Part shown: piece by piece, positions 35,988 through 47,205 of the stretch
Layout of the letters: the number at the start of each line of letters is the position of its first letter
Position numbering within the stretch: the stretch's first letter is position 1
Origin: Phoronis australis
Taxonomy: Eukaryota > Phoronida > Phoronidae
Length of the DNA: 64,000 bases
Reading direction: 5' to 3'
Assembly: GCA_002633005.1 (NCBI GenBank)
Contig: NMRA01000123.1
Location: forward strand, 402,364 to 466,363
Notes under the pieces: model-generated
Seen by the model: only the letters and a program-made list of their open reading frames with translations
Databases searched by the model: none
What the model was told of the DNA's origin: nothing
Translations under genes and position numbers: made by a program

Positions 35988-36260
35988 GGTCCTGTTCGTT
36001 ATCTTAAATGGATAACAAGAATAACTGGTCCTGTTCGTTATCTTAAATGGATAACAAGAATAACTGGTCCTGTTCGTTATCTTAAATGGATAGCAAGAAT
36101 AACTGGTCCTGTTCGTTATCTTAAATGGATAACAAGAATAACTGGTCCTGTTCGTTATCTTAAATGGATAGCAAGAATAACTGGTCCTGTTCGTTATCTT
36201 ATATGGATAGCAAGAATAACTGGTCCTGTTCGTTATCTTAAATGGATAACAAGAATAACT
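35988..36260. repeat. 39-bp tandem array, seven copies
   Basis: Seven head-to-tail copies of a 39-bp unit (GGTCCTGTTCGTTATCTTAA, then ATGGATARC and AAGAATAACT) run without gaps, differing only at two or three positions (AAC/AGC, AAA/ATA). Since 39 is a multiple of three, the minus strand stays open and would read a 13-residue repeat (YSCYPFKITNRTS). The frame has no start context or splice support and is probably not translated. Confidence 0.95.
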
Positions 36261-36345
36261 GGTTTGATGTTTTGTTGAAGACAATTTTGGACCTTATGTG
36301 CACTATTTGTTTTGAAATGAAAGATCTCTGCAAGGACAGAACGGA

Positions 36346-36704
36346 ATGATTCAACCTTGGGATATCAATGCCCACCCGTGCACCAAACTACTTGTCTCGG
36401 GTGATCAACCGACACCTAACCAGAGCATCGCGGTTTCGACCTCAATGAAGAATGCGGGACCGAGTAGGGTTCGTATATTTAGAACAACATGTAGAAGTGG
36501 TGGAAAAAAGGAGCGTGGTCTCCGAAAGTCTCGAAGGACTTTGAATGGCTAAAGTTTGACCTGGGTCGGCTTGGAAATGTGACAGGGATTGTGACCAAAG
36601 GACATTCACAACAAATAGAGGCTTTTGTCAAGTCGTACATGGTACAGTACACAGACGCGAATGGACGGTGGCATATGATAGAAGACGACCTTTATAACAA
36701 TAAG
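36346..36704 (+). CDS. Discoidin (F5/8 type C) domain exon with a one-base frameshift
   Basis: The plus strand encodes the first two thirds of a discoidin domain. CTKLLVSG and SIAVSTSMKNAGPSRVRI stand where the domain's opening Cys and ASS strand belong. After a frame change come GAWSP, FEWLKFDLGRLGNVTGIVTK, VKSYMVQYT and GRWHMIEDD, which match the core beta-barrel (WLxxDLG, VxGIxTQG, YxVxYS). The exon ends at a GTAAAT donor after NNK (36704), phase 0, before the usual FxGN loop. The two halves are out of register by one base inside an A6 run near 36495. That is either a sequencing slip or a disabling mutation. The 5' splice site was not fixed, and the remaining third was not found to the right. 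Discoidin domains bind glycans, lipids or collagen outside the cell. Confidence 0.62.
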
Positions 36705-37574
36705 GTAAATATCGTTCTATTTGGATTCTCGAATTACTTAGTTATCTTGTTCCTCTGCACTGTTCATGAAACTACTTAAAACAAGGCGTATATTTTCCGT
36801 CTAACGCCCGCTCCGAATCGTATAAACATACATGTACGTGTACATGTACGTATCAAACGGTTAGGAAACGGAGAATGCTCCCCTTAGACGACACTGTAGC
36901 CTATGATTTTTTACTTAGGTTGTCGAGAATAGTGAACAAGTTACGGGAGCGGAAGCTAGCTGCGGGGGAATGGGCAGCGATCGGGACAGAATATGATGGG
37001 GATTGATATCGGGGAGGGAGATTGGGACGCGGAGTGGCGTTTTCATCAGGTGGCTACTGGATTAACTACATTTACGCGGGAAGAGTTGGGGGTGGGGTGT
37101 AGGTGCTTTACCTATGAAAAACTTTTCTTACTTCATTTACTCATAGCGATCCGTGCTGTATAACAAGAATCGAAGCTACAGTTTAAAATGGGCCTATGTT
37201 AAATTTTAATAGCATAAGCATTATGTACGGATTAAACCCCTACACAACGATCGTGCCAAGCCGTTAAGTATGGCGCGAAAGCAAATGGGTCCCATGAAAC
37301 GTGACAGGATGGGGTTTTAAAGTTTCATTTTGCCCAGTAGGACACAAACGGAAAAATACAAAGAAAACGGGAGTCCCCGTAAAACTAAGACAAAAGGGAC
37401 TACCATTGGCCGGGAGTTTCGAGCATGCACCCAACTCGAGTAGGGGCGACTATGAACCTCCTTAAGTTGGCTTCAGCTACATGTAGTGATGAATGATCAC
37501 AAGCAAAAGAATCAATGTTGTAAGAAAGTTTCCGTTGAAGTTTCCATTGTGGTTAGAACTTCCACTAAGAACTC
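36705..37574. other. No gene recognised
   Basis: Contains an ACATGTACGTGTACATGTACG alternating stretch near 36829 and otherwise nothing identifiable. The expected next discoidin exon was not seen. Confidence 0.35.
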
Positions 37575-37690
37575 AACACTTGTTCGCGAATACCACTTGC
37601 ACCCTTTGCCAAGGACAACGCCACTGCTACAACACGTTTCTGCCCTGTGACCTCATTCTACGCCTTAGTCCAGTCATTTTGGTGCTACAC
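37575..37690 (-). pseudogene. Copia-like gag stub (copy B)
   Basis: About 115 bases match the gag start region at 16131-16224: GTTCGCGAATACCACTTGCA, then GTTTCTG and CCTGTGACCTCATT on the plus strand, i.e. gag on the minus strand. Homology stops abruptly at 37575. To the right it continues within a few bases into sequence homologous to 17690 onward, skipping the hAT-like insertion region of copy A. Confidence 0.65.
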
Positions 37691-38187
37691 AGTATAAAAT
37701 ATCAAAGCCTTGCAGTTCGTCATTGGTTGGAGAGAAAAATAATCAAGATCGTTGAAAAAATGGCCTCTAACGGACAGAACTCCAACTTAACCCATGTGCA
37801 TCCACAAAAAATATTTTTAACCTGATAAGGGTTTAGATAAAACATTTTACAATATACAGTCAGGCTTAATAAGTTGTTTATTAATTGTTTTTAACATTTA
37901 GATACTTAATGTGGAATATTATTCAATTTTCATTTACTTAACATAAAAATTGGTGTTTCTCAGAGAAGGCTTAGTTTAATTTTCATAGCAGATTTTACAC
38001 ACTCAAGAAATTTGATATGAAATAAATTCATTTGGGGTATCAAAAATAACGTTTTGTAGAAATAAATGTAATTCTGGTGGAATTATTGGCCTATGCATTA
38101 CACCAACCGACAGTGATCTTCAGTCACTTGTATTTAGGCTTGGCGGATTTCATATTGAGATGACTTTTCTGATGTATGAAGTACACA

Positions 38188-40240
38188 ATGTCTGGTACCG
38201 GCTTTCAAGAAGTTCTCGAGGCCGCAAATGCACCAAGCATTAAGATCCATTATGTTAAATGGAAAAAGTGCCGATAAGGCAGTGAGGGGGTATATGTTGG
38301 GAAACTGTAGACTCAGAATTGAATACTCTTATAACAACCAGAGCATTCGACATCCCACTTCCAAAGAATGACAGATCAAGTAACGACAAACTCCAGAACG
38401 AATGACCTGAGGATATGAACAAAGAAGTTCCGGTTCTTCAGAAATTCCAGGAGTCCCCAATATCACCAACACAGAACACAAGGATTGCTTGCCAAGAGAT
38501 GGATCATTTCAATGCTTGTACGCTAACGTTGTATTCCCGACACACCAGAACTGATCGCGTAACTATAGATGTATACACTGGGACATGCAAAGCACAGGAA
38601 GTGTCTTCAGATTCTGAACCATGAATGACAGTGAGTTTACATCTGACTTCCGACATGCTGCAACTTATGGATTCAAGCAAGAATAAATAAAAGTAAAGGT
38701 CTTCATAAATCGCAGTGACAGATAATGGTCCTGCGGAAGAGTCAATGGCAACTGATGTACTTGATGGTGATTTTAAACCTGGCAAATCAAGAGAGTTGAA
38801 CTTGCAAAGTTGAATCAGCAGTCGCTGGCTACAGTGTATGAAAATGGTTGACATCGATCGACTTTTTCTGATATCAGAAAGAACTTCAAATTTGGCACTT
38901 CACCTAAAGCAGTTTCTGATACTGTGTGTTGCCTTACTTTGCAGCTGCTGGTCACAACAGATACGCAAGATCTGAAAACATATACATGACTGTACTTGCA
39001 GCAGATGCAGGAATTCAAAGACACCCAACCAGAAGTCTACAACACCTTGTTAACGACCTCCATGCCCTAAGCCAAAGTTACAGATTCTGGGCAGGCTTGT
39101 CATGTGACCTTGTAATTGAAAAAACGCTCATGAAAAATATTACAACCGGTTTAACTAGAGGTCGCGGAATGGGAGATACACATCGTACACATTGGCTGCT
39201 TTAAAGTATAAATGATACCATGCAGAGTGTGGCAAGTTTGGCTTGTGAAACAGGTGAGAAACATAAAGATTACAACCACACAAGACAGTCGCGGGATGGC
39301 AAAGGCATCTTCAGCCTTGTTGAATTCCTTCACAACAGAAACCCATTTGAAAAGTTAACATTGCAAAACATCACCACTGATTTTACTGCAGGTACACGCG
39401 CCAATGCCGAAAAGAGAAGTGGGGAAGGCGATTCTCTTGTCTACCGAGAGGTCGAGTGTGAAAGACTTCACCTTCATAAAGAAAAACAAGGTTGTGGCAA
39501 TGACAAGTTAATCAATTCATGTTGGCAATTCTGATTTTACACAATTGGATCCACAAATGGTATTTCAGTGATTACTGGCATTTGCAAGAGACAGCAGTGA
39601 GATTATGAAGCCTTTTGAAGTTTGAAACTTTGTTAATTCCCCGCTCGTTTTTATACACGTACGTGTGGCCTTTCTAGAGTTGCTAATTAATCCACATTAG
39701 CTAAGGCACTCTGGTCCGGGGGGTTAAGTAAGGAATACCAATTTCCTGAAAACACGGGGATGCATGTAATCGACGGTGGTCCTTTCCTTCCTTCACCGTA
39801 TTCCATGGTATAGAGGTGCAACGTTTGAGTCAGTTGGCTGAGCTTATATGGATTACGTCAACAAGTACTACTGTTGTTTTTGATGGTTATGGAGGTGACC
39901 CATCAATTAAAGATGTCTCCTATTTTGGAAGTCTGGGTGGGGCGTTGGAACTGAAATTCACTTGAACGGTGACATGGTGATCAAGTCAAGCAAGGAACAT
40001 TTTTGGCAACAAGCAAAAACAAGCAAATGTGAATTCACCCCTTGTCAAAATTGCTACCAAATACTGGTACAAGCCCAAGGTGACGCAGAAGTTTTAATTG
40101 CAGAATTATCAGTAGAAAACGTACCATATACAATAGTTCATTGCAGATGACCCAGACTTGTTGGTTTTTTGTGTTGCCATGCTACGTCACAGCAGTTCCA
40201 TTGCTCAAGAAATCTGACAAGAGGCACTAAACCATGTAGG
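38188..40240 (+). pseudogene. Multicopy uncharacterised family, copy B
   Basis: Alignable with 18108-19040 plus 20762-21780 (copy A). It retains a possible start, MSGTGFQEVLEAANAP (38188), then blocks ALSQSYRFWAGLSCDLVIEK and TTGLTRGRGMG (39055-39180), IFSLVEFLHNRNPFEK (39305-39355), NGDMVIKSSKEHFWQQAK (39962-40020) and QGDAEVLIAELSVEN (40075-40120). Homology ends at about 40235, so the C-terminal part with the cysteine motif is lost. Numerous stops and shifts are present. The locus is uninterrupted where copy A carries the Kolobok-like element (empty site at 39205-39225). Confidence 0.65.
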
Positions 40241-40286
40241 ACAAAACTCACACCATGAGTGTGCCACATATCCGTGCTCGTTCTTC

Positions 40287-40322
40287 CTGACGATGGCCGG
40301 AGAATAGATCGACCGAAACGTC
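40287..40322 (+). other. Hammerhead-like core of a Penelope-type repeat
   Basis: CTGACGA (40287-40293, the CUGANGA core) is followed 21 bases later by GAAACGTC (40315-40322), the other conserved half of a hammerhead ribozyme. The intervening GGCC and GACC give only a weakened stem II (three of four pairs). The phrase CCGAAACGTCG after a GGCC stem is typical of the pseudo-LTRs of Penelope-like elements, which carry such ribozymes. No Penelope coding sequence follows. Catalytic competence is doubtful. Confidence 0.35.
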
Positions 40323-41389
40323 GTGACAGTGTAAATAGACTAGAGGTCGGTGTAAATAGACCAAGAGATTTTAATAATAATTATAAGGATTTAAGGTGAG
40401 TACGAATTTTGATTTGTCTGTATGTCTTGGGCCAATATCCAATGCCTATCCAGTGTGGTAGAGTGCGTAAAATTGATGTAAACCAACTGTTTGAAATCAA
40501 TCAGACATCATGTACATAAACAATTATTTTGTGGGTCAAATTACCGGTAATTGGCAAAAATATTAAACAAAATTGTTGTCAGTAAGTACTCTACAATTTG
40601 TGAGTACTCCGGAAATACAGGCATTTGTAGTGAATACAAACATGTACCATAGATGAAAACATAAATGAAACCATCCCTTATTTACTAGCCACGTGAGCCA
40701 AGATATTGGTTTGGCGGCAAAATTCGTTTGAAAACAGTCGGTCTTCATAAAATTGGTAAAATATGCTTATGATAATCTAGTTTTGCCCAAACACGATGTA
40801 AATCTGTCATGGATGGGTGTTGACGGAAGTTAATTTTCAATATTGTCGGCAACCTTCCTGATACTATGTGTTGTTGTTGTAAGAAGTTATTAACTTCTTA
40901 AGCGCGTCGATGCCCTTGTACGACAAATATCTGAAGCTGGGATTAAAATTGGACAGGGAAATGAACCGCGCTCACTCGAGGAAAGTTTACGGTATGGTTA
41001 AAATTTAATAATCTTTCAGAAAAGCAGTTTTCAGATCAGCCTCAGCGTATCACCAAACATTCAACTTCTGCACTCGCAGCCTAGCAGTCTTTCTTATTGA
41101 GTTAAAAGCCATTTGATAAATGACCTTTTACGAGTGTTTAACCACAAAGTAACGTGTTTTAGTGTTTTGTAGGTCCTATCCAAACTGATAACATCCTGAA
41201 GTCTGTTCTGTGTAACTAAAATCTCAAAATGCATTTTCGGCAGTTTAAACAGAGCTCAGTGCTGCCGGGAACGAACGCGCCAACTTCAGAATTAGTGAAT
41301 TTGTTTGCATGTACATGTGCATCGATACAGTTATGGACAACCATCTTCCAGCTTTTACATATACAATGTAGTTCTGTAGGGCGCTTTGG

Positions 41390-41860
41390 CTTCTTGGGTT
41401 GATCTAGCTAAATTTTGGTAGCCCATCATTTTTATCAAACAGGGACACTTCATTTTACGGAAATTGTCTGGCATATAACTGCTGCACCGCTTGGAGTGAT
41501 GCTGGTGTTATACAGTTGGTTTAAACCGGTCACCTGGAGGGTTGGGGTAGCTCAAATCGGAGATTTGTATGGGTCTGAATACCATAACCCATCCCTGAGT
41601 TTGTCTGGCAATGTTCATTCATGTTAAATTGATCTGTGATGAATAATTTGTAACCAGTTGCATGGACCTCTTGGGTTGATCTAGGTCAAATTTTGGCCTC
41701 AGCTATAATCGTTTGGGTAAAGTTCCCATCAATGGAATTGTCTGGTAGTGGAAAATTTTGATACAGTGAATTTAGGTGTAGATGTTGCAGGTGACTTCAA
41801 GTAGTTATCGGAAAAGTTGATTTAGCTCAATTTTGAGTGCTAATCTCATGTCCCCTTGAT
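41390..41860. repeat. Highly diverged tandem duplication (about 270-bp unit)
   Basis: CTTGGGTTGATCTAGCT-AAATTTTGG at 41394 recurs as CTTGGGTTGATCTAGGTCAAA at 41672 and faintly as GTTGATTTAGCTCAATTTTG at 41817. GGAAATTGTCTGG and GGAATTGTCTGG follow at similar distances in the first two. The units are too eroded to define ends or origin. Confidence 0.4.
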
Positions 41861-42360
41861 CACACCCACGAGAGCGAACCACAGCCAGATGACCAATTCC
41901 TAGCATTACGATGCCCGTGCATCACTGTGGTATCAATTATGTTTGGTTAACTTTTCATCCCCAAAATAGCCCTGGGATCCTGGTCTATTCTTGGATGTTT
42001 ACTCTTCTTCAATTCGCTACAGGAACATCGGGAAATGTTTAATTCGATAACCTCCACTCGATTAGTATTGTCATTTGCCGTAGTGAGAGGGGGGAGTACG
42101 TGTACTATTTCTTGGATACCCCGTGCAATTTTTTATTACAGCGGATTTACAAAGCGACGAGAACGTGAATTTTCACGCATATATAATTCCGCGTCATGCA
42201 TGTCATTCTTGATTGTGGCGTAAGCCCCATAGTGTTTGCGTGTTTTACGGGAATAGAAGAGGTTCACGTTGCTTAAAACGCGAAACCTGTGGCCCACTTT
42301 TTATTGTTATTTGGCAAGACCTCGAAACGATTTTCATTCGATAAGGTTCTCAATCTATTT

Positions 42361-43440
42361 TCTTTGCTTCAGTATATAATAACACGGTTGTTTTGTCTAT
42401 ATGTTCCTCAAGTCCAGCTGGAGGAATGCCTTCTTTTACAAAATCCGTAAGCTTTATAAGATAAGGTGATTTGAGCATTTTTCGCGGGAGTTCGTAGAAA
42501 CGACTTTTTCAAATTCACCGTACATTTCAATCATGCGTATCTGTAACAGAATGGAATACAATAAAATACAATATAATACAATTAAACGAAACATGTTTCA
42601 TTCAAGATGTGTAAAACGTACTTGTATTCATTGTCCATCAACTTCTCAAAGAATAACACGATGTAGAGTTGAAAATACGAGAGCAAGAGATAACACTGGA
42701 ACAGGAATACTTTGAAACTGAGAGAAAGAAAGGGAAGCGAGGCTTGAAATGGAGAAGAAAAAAGATAGGGGAGCCTAGCTGTAGATACAGCATGTTAAAT
42801 TTCATTCCAAAACTAACTTAAAGTTGACCAACTTGAATTGACTGACCTGTGTTAGATGATAATAGAATGAAAATAAAAGAAGTTGCATTCGCAGGGTGAN
42901 TCTTTGCTTCAGTATATAATAACACGGTTGTTTTGTCTATATGTTCCTCAAGTCCAGCTGGAGGAATGCCTTCTTTTACAAAATCCGTAAGCTTTATAAG
43001 ATAAGGTGATTTGAGCATTTTTCGCTGGAGTTCGTAGAAACGACTTTTTCAAATTCACCGTACATTTCAATCATGCGTATCAGTAACAGAATGGAATACA
43101 ATAAGATACAATACAATACAATTAAACGAAACATGTTTCATTCAAGATGTGTAAAACGTACGTGTATTCATTGTCCATCAACTTCTCAAAGAATAACACG
43201 ATGTAGAGTTGAAAATACGAGAGCAAGAGATAACACTGGAACAGGAATACTTTGAAACTGAGAGAAAGAAAGGGAAGCGAGGCTTGAAATGGAGAAGAAA
43301 AAAGATAGGGGAGCCTAGCTGTAGATACAGCATGTTAAATTTCATTCCAAAACTAACTTAAAGTTGACCAACTTGAATTGACTGACCTGTGTTAGATGAT
43401 AATAGAATGAAAATAAAAGAAGTTGCATTCGCAGGGTGAT
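42361..43440. repeat. 540-bp direct duplication joined by an N
   Basis: Bases 42361-42899 and 42901-43440 are the same sequence in the same orientation with a period of exactly 540. They differ at only a handful of single bases, and a single N sits at the joint (42900). The unit starts TCTTTGCTTCAG and ends GCAGGGTGA. It has no coding capacity beyond duplicate 60-codon shadow frames. An assembly artefact from two haplotypes is the likeliest origin; a recent real tandem duplication is the alternative. Confidence 0.9.
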
Positions 43441-46400
43441 TTGTAAGTAGCTTGTAATCTAGCGGATATGTACTACGATGACAGGACACCCTGAGCTCAG
43501 TTATTCGGCTCACGTTCACGTAAAATTTAGCTGTTGCGAAGCCAAATTTTTGTTTCCGTAACGTGAATCGGCATGCGCAAATACATGTGCTTGACAATGC
43601 ACGTTCACGTCGCTTTGCAAGACCTCTCTATTCCTCTCATCTTCGTCGTTATTTGCGCCTAATTTTCAAGAATTATAATATCACGTATTAATTATAAGAC
43701 TAAAGCTGCAAGTGCTTCCAATGATTGGAAAAACAACTGTCTGTGGACGCCCTAATTGCTTTTCGATGAAATGTACCATTAAAGCAGCTACCTAACGAGA
43801 GTGTTATGTGACTGATGTCGTAAATCAAAAGAACATCACTTTGTATACCTATATGGAATCATCTCTGATTGATATGATAAGCAATACCTTTCTTTGGCAC
43901 TACATGTGTGTGGCAGCTAGTTCACCGGGTACACCAGTGGGCTGGGACATCGCCTACACATCTCTTGCTCATACTTATAAATGTATACCGCATACGTGAA
44001 TTTCCGTTAACCCTTCAGGAACCACAAATACTGCGAACAAAATTAAGCATGTGCTTTGTCACTATATTAATGCATGCCTTTCAAAAAAACAACAAAAATG
44101 ACACGCCAAAGGAAACCGAGTGCGGGTAACATTGCCAAGGTTGCGTTTGGTACACCCAAGACATTCACAGGTCGCTCTCGATGGAAAATTGTCGCCTACG
44201 GAACGGAAATTCAAAGTGTATCCCACAATGCAACATTCCGAGCTCACCGACGTACAAAGTTTAATCACTATATTATTGTTTGGACACGCCACTAGGCCAA
44301 ATCTCTAACAGTGTGCACCTGGGCCCTGTTGCATAAAAGTTATACGCCGTATAGCAACAATGACGTAGCATTATCACGCGTCACGTTGTTATTGTTGAAC
44401 AATGCACCTGACGTCATGCAACAATCAAACTTATCCAGTGGATAACTTTTAAAGCTTTATGCAACTCAGCCCTGGTGTAGATAAGCAATCCTAATTCCGA
44501 GATTGTCACGTGTACCACCGAACTAAGCTCACGACCCATTCGACAGGTTTTGCGTGGTCTTGTTTTTTAGCTAGTTTTTCAGATTTGCGGAATGCGCCCC
44601 TGTTCAAGAAATGGATTTGGCAAGTGTTCAACCGAAGTACTTTGCTTAGTTTTCAGAGAATTGTATAATGATTGACTCAAAGTCGGTGGAGTTCAGAATA
44701 TCGCTTTCAACACTTACAATTGAAGGAGATTTTAAACGGTGCAATTCTTTTACATATTTTAAATGAGCCACGTATAGGTATCGGGCTCACTTCTTGGTAT
44801 ATACATAGGTCGCATTTTTACTTTGAACAAGTCTGTATATCGCCCCAGATTCGGAAGACCCAGCTACTCCCTTAGACTTCTACATGTACATGTAAAATAC
44901 ACCCCTCAATTCCGGGACTGTCTCAATGTGTTCTCCAACCACAGTTGGTCACTATCAGATGGTCGCGGTTTCTCTCAAAACTTCGAACTTACTTCTGACA
45001 TACAACTTTGGTTGATATTCGTAACGATTTCTCCTAAATTGCTACGGTTCACAATGGTAGCCTGCCCGGTGGTTTACAGGTGAATGGTGACGAGAATGAT
45101 GCTACGGTTTGTCTACGATATTCATAGCCAAAGGTAGAGCTACAATGACTCAAGGTAGTTTGAAACAGTAACGTTGCACGATTTACCTAGGATGGAGCAC
45201 GTTTTTCACTGGTTTCGCTACGGACTTGACCAGTTGATCCCCGTTTCCATTACCTTAGTTCATCTCAGTATACAACGCGATATTTTTAACGGGTAGTATA
45301 ACATTTTTCTTTTCACATAGTAATAACAGTACTCAGCTTCATCTAAATTCACACTTGCCAATAGCAGTGTAGCCTGCCAGCTAGTAGCATGTAGACTATC
45401 GTCAAAATACAGCTACACTGTAGGTACCACTGTGTGTTTTTCTTCCTTAGACCCCGAAATGACACACAGTCAGGGTAGTTCCGTTCGTCACCCCGCCGTG
45501 AAACATGTATCTACATGTAGAGCTAAAGACCGGACGGGGTGCATGCAAAATATGGGAATCAAATGACACTCCCCTTACCCGTTACAGCCGTCTAAGTGCA
45601 AAGCAATCTAATAAACGTTATTTTCTTGCGTAATCCTACGCATTTTCTAACAAAAAAGACATGTCGTCGTTTCGAAAATGGCAATTTGATTTTAAATTTC
45701 TAAAAACCTGTAATTAAATGGAACCAGTCCCGATAATTTGTTGTGTCATCTACGCAAGAACAGTTGAATGAAGAATCGGTGAAAAAAGAAACTGACCAAT
45801 AGGTGGCACAATATTTCATGGCGCCAAAAGCCGTCGCTAAAGATCGCTCCACAATTTTAGCAGCAGAATAACGGTAGGACGCCATTTTCCCTACACCATT
45901 AAACAATTGTGTTTACTCAAGGAAGAGTGTAGTTTTTTACGACACTAATTTTGAGTCAAATTTTATCTTATCACTTTTTTACCCACATCGACCCAAAGCT
46001 GTATAATTTACCATACAGCTTTGGGCCAAGGCTAATAGCAATGTCGCCCATTAACGAACTTGAACCTATTCGGCGAAACCCCAGTAGGAAAGACAGAGTC
46101 TAAAATGCAGTAGAAGGGTGAAGGAGAAATATAGAAGGCGAAGCTACCAATGTGAACAAAGGACTATGAATAAAATACGTGAAATGGGGAAAGACGCAGT
46201 TGGAGTGTGAAAGACGGATCATGTTTTCATTTTGAGACCTTAGATCACGTTACTGAATATCATTGTTGGTTCGCGAATCAGACAGTAAAAATACCCAATT
46301 TGCTGCTACATTGTATTTCCCGGTTGCATGTAATAGTCCCAAATAGGGACTCAACTAAGTTTTCTAAGTCTAATGTATATTTGTGGACTTTTGAAAGCGC

Positions 46401-47205
46401 CGATTGTCCTTTCTCGTATTGTTTTAGTTGACGATAACATGTCGAGATTTGGCTTTGAAACAAGTCGAGAGTGAACTTTAAGTTGAGTTCGCAATACTAT
46501 CGACAATAAACAAGAAATGTTTTGGGCATCTTCCCTAATTTAAGTACTAAGCCCTTCAGAATGAAATAAATACGCAGTAGACTAAGGGAACTTATTTGAC
46601 TTCCTGTTTGGTACTGCTTCGTGCAAAAGGGCACATGGTACTAAAATACTCGACAGCATAAAAACTAGAAAATCAAATTTCATGATAAACAATATTCATC
46701 TCCTGAATCTGATTTTCTGGACCCATATTTACACAGTTGCTAGCGATCTCTTTTAAAAAGCTAACAGACACTGGAGGCTTTAGAGGTGTGCAGTTAGGTG
46801 ACTTTCACAATCCCGTACTGTCTATGTAGATTTCGCTCTTCGCATATGTGGGTCTATACGTCCCAACAGCATTTCGAGATTGACATTGGGTGGTTAAGAG
46901 TGACTAAAATCAGCGACCAATAATGGCAAAGTAGTCGACCTAAAGTATTATTCTACCATAAGTGCACAACAACATGTACACCGAATTACAAACTCTGTTC
47001 AAAATTATAACTCAATTTCAAAAATACATGTACGTATACGAACACCAACATGGAGCCTGCGTTCCGAAAATGTCATTCACACAGGACAAAACTGGACATG
47101 GCAACCGTCAGTAAACAATCACTTTAACTACATGGACATCTCAACACTACTGTCAATCCATTCTCGGCAAAACGGAAATCTAAATATTTTGAAAGGTCAA
47201 CGTAA
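43441..47205. other. Downstream region of the PAN/rod gene, nothing recognised
   Basis: Holds the 3' untranslated region of the minus-strand gene ending at 47206. I could not identify a confident polyadenylation signal. The frames at 43808-45083 overlap on both strands without motifs. ATGGCGTCC at 45885 (minus) followed by a GTCAGT site is a weak first-exon lookalike. Confidence 0.35.

Noticed and set aside
35964-36284. 106-codon minus-strand frame with a perfect 13-residue repeat
   Set aside because: Produced by a 39-bp tandem array; no start context, splice sites or homologous domain.
45797-45885. ATGGCGTCC-initiated minus-strand first exon with a GTCAGT site
   Set aside because: No recognisable peptide, no following exon and a weak donor.
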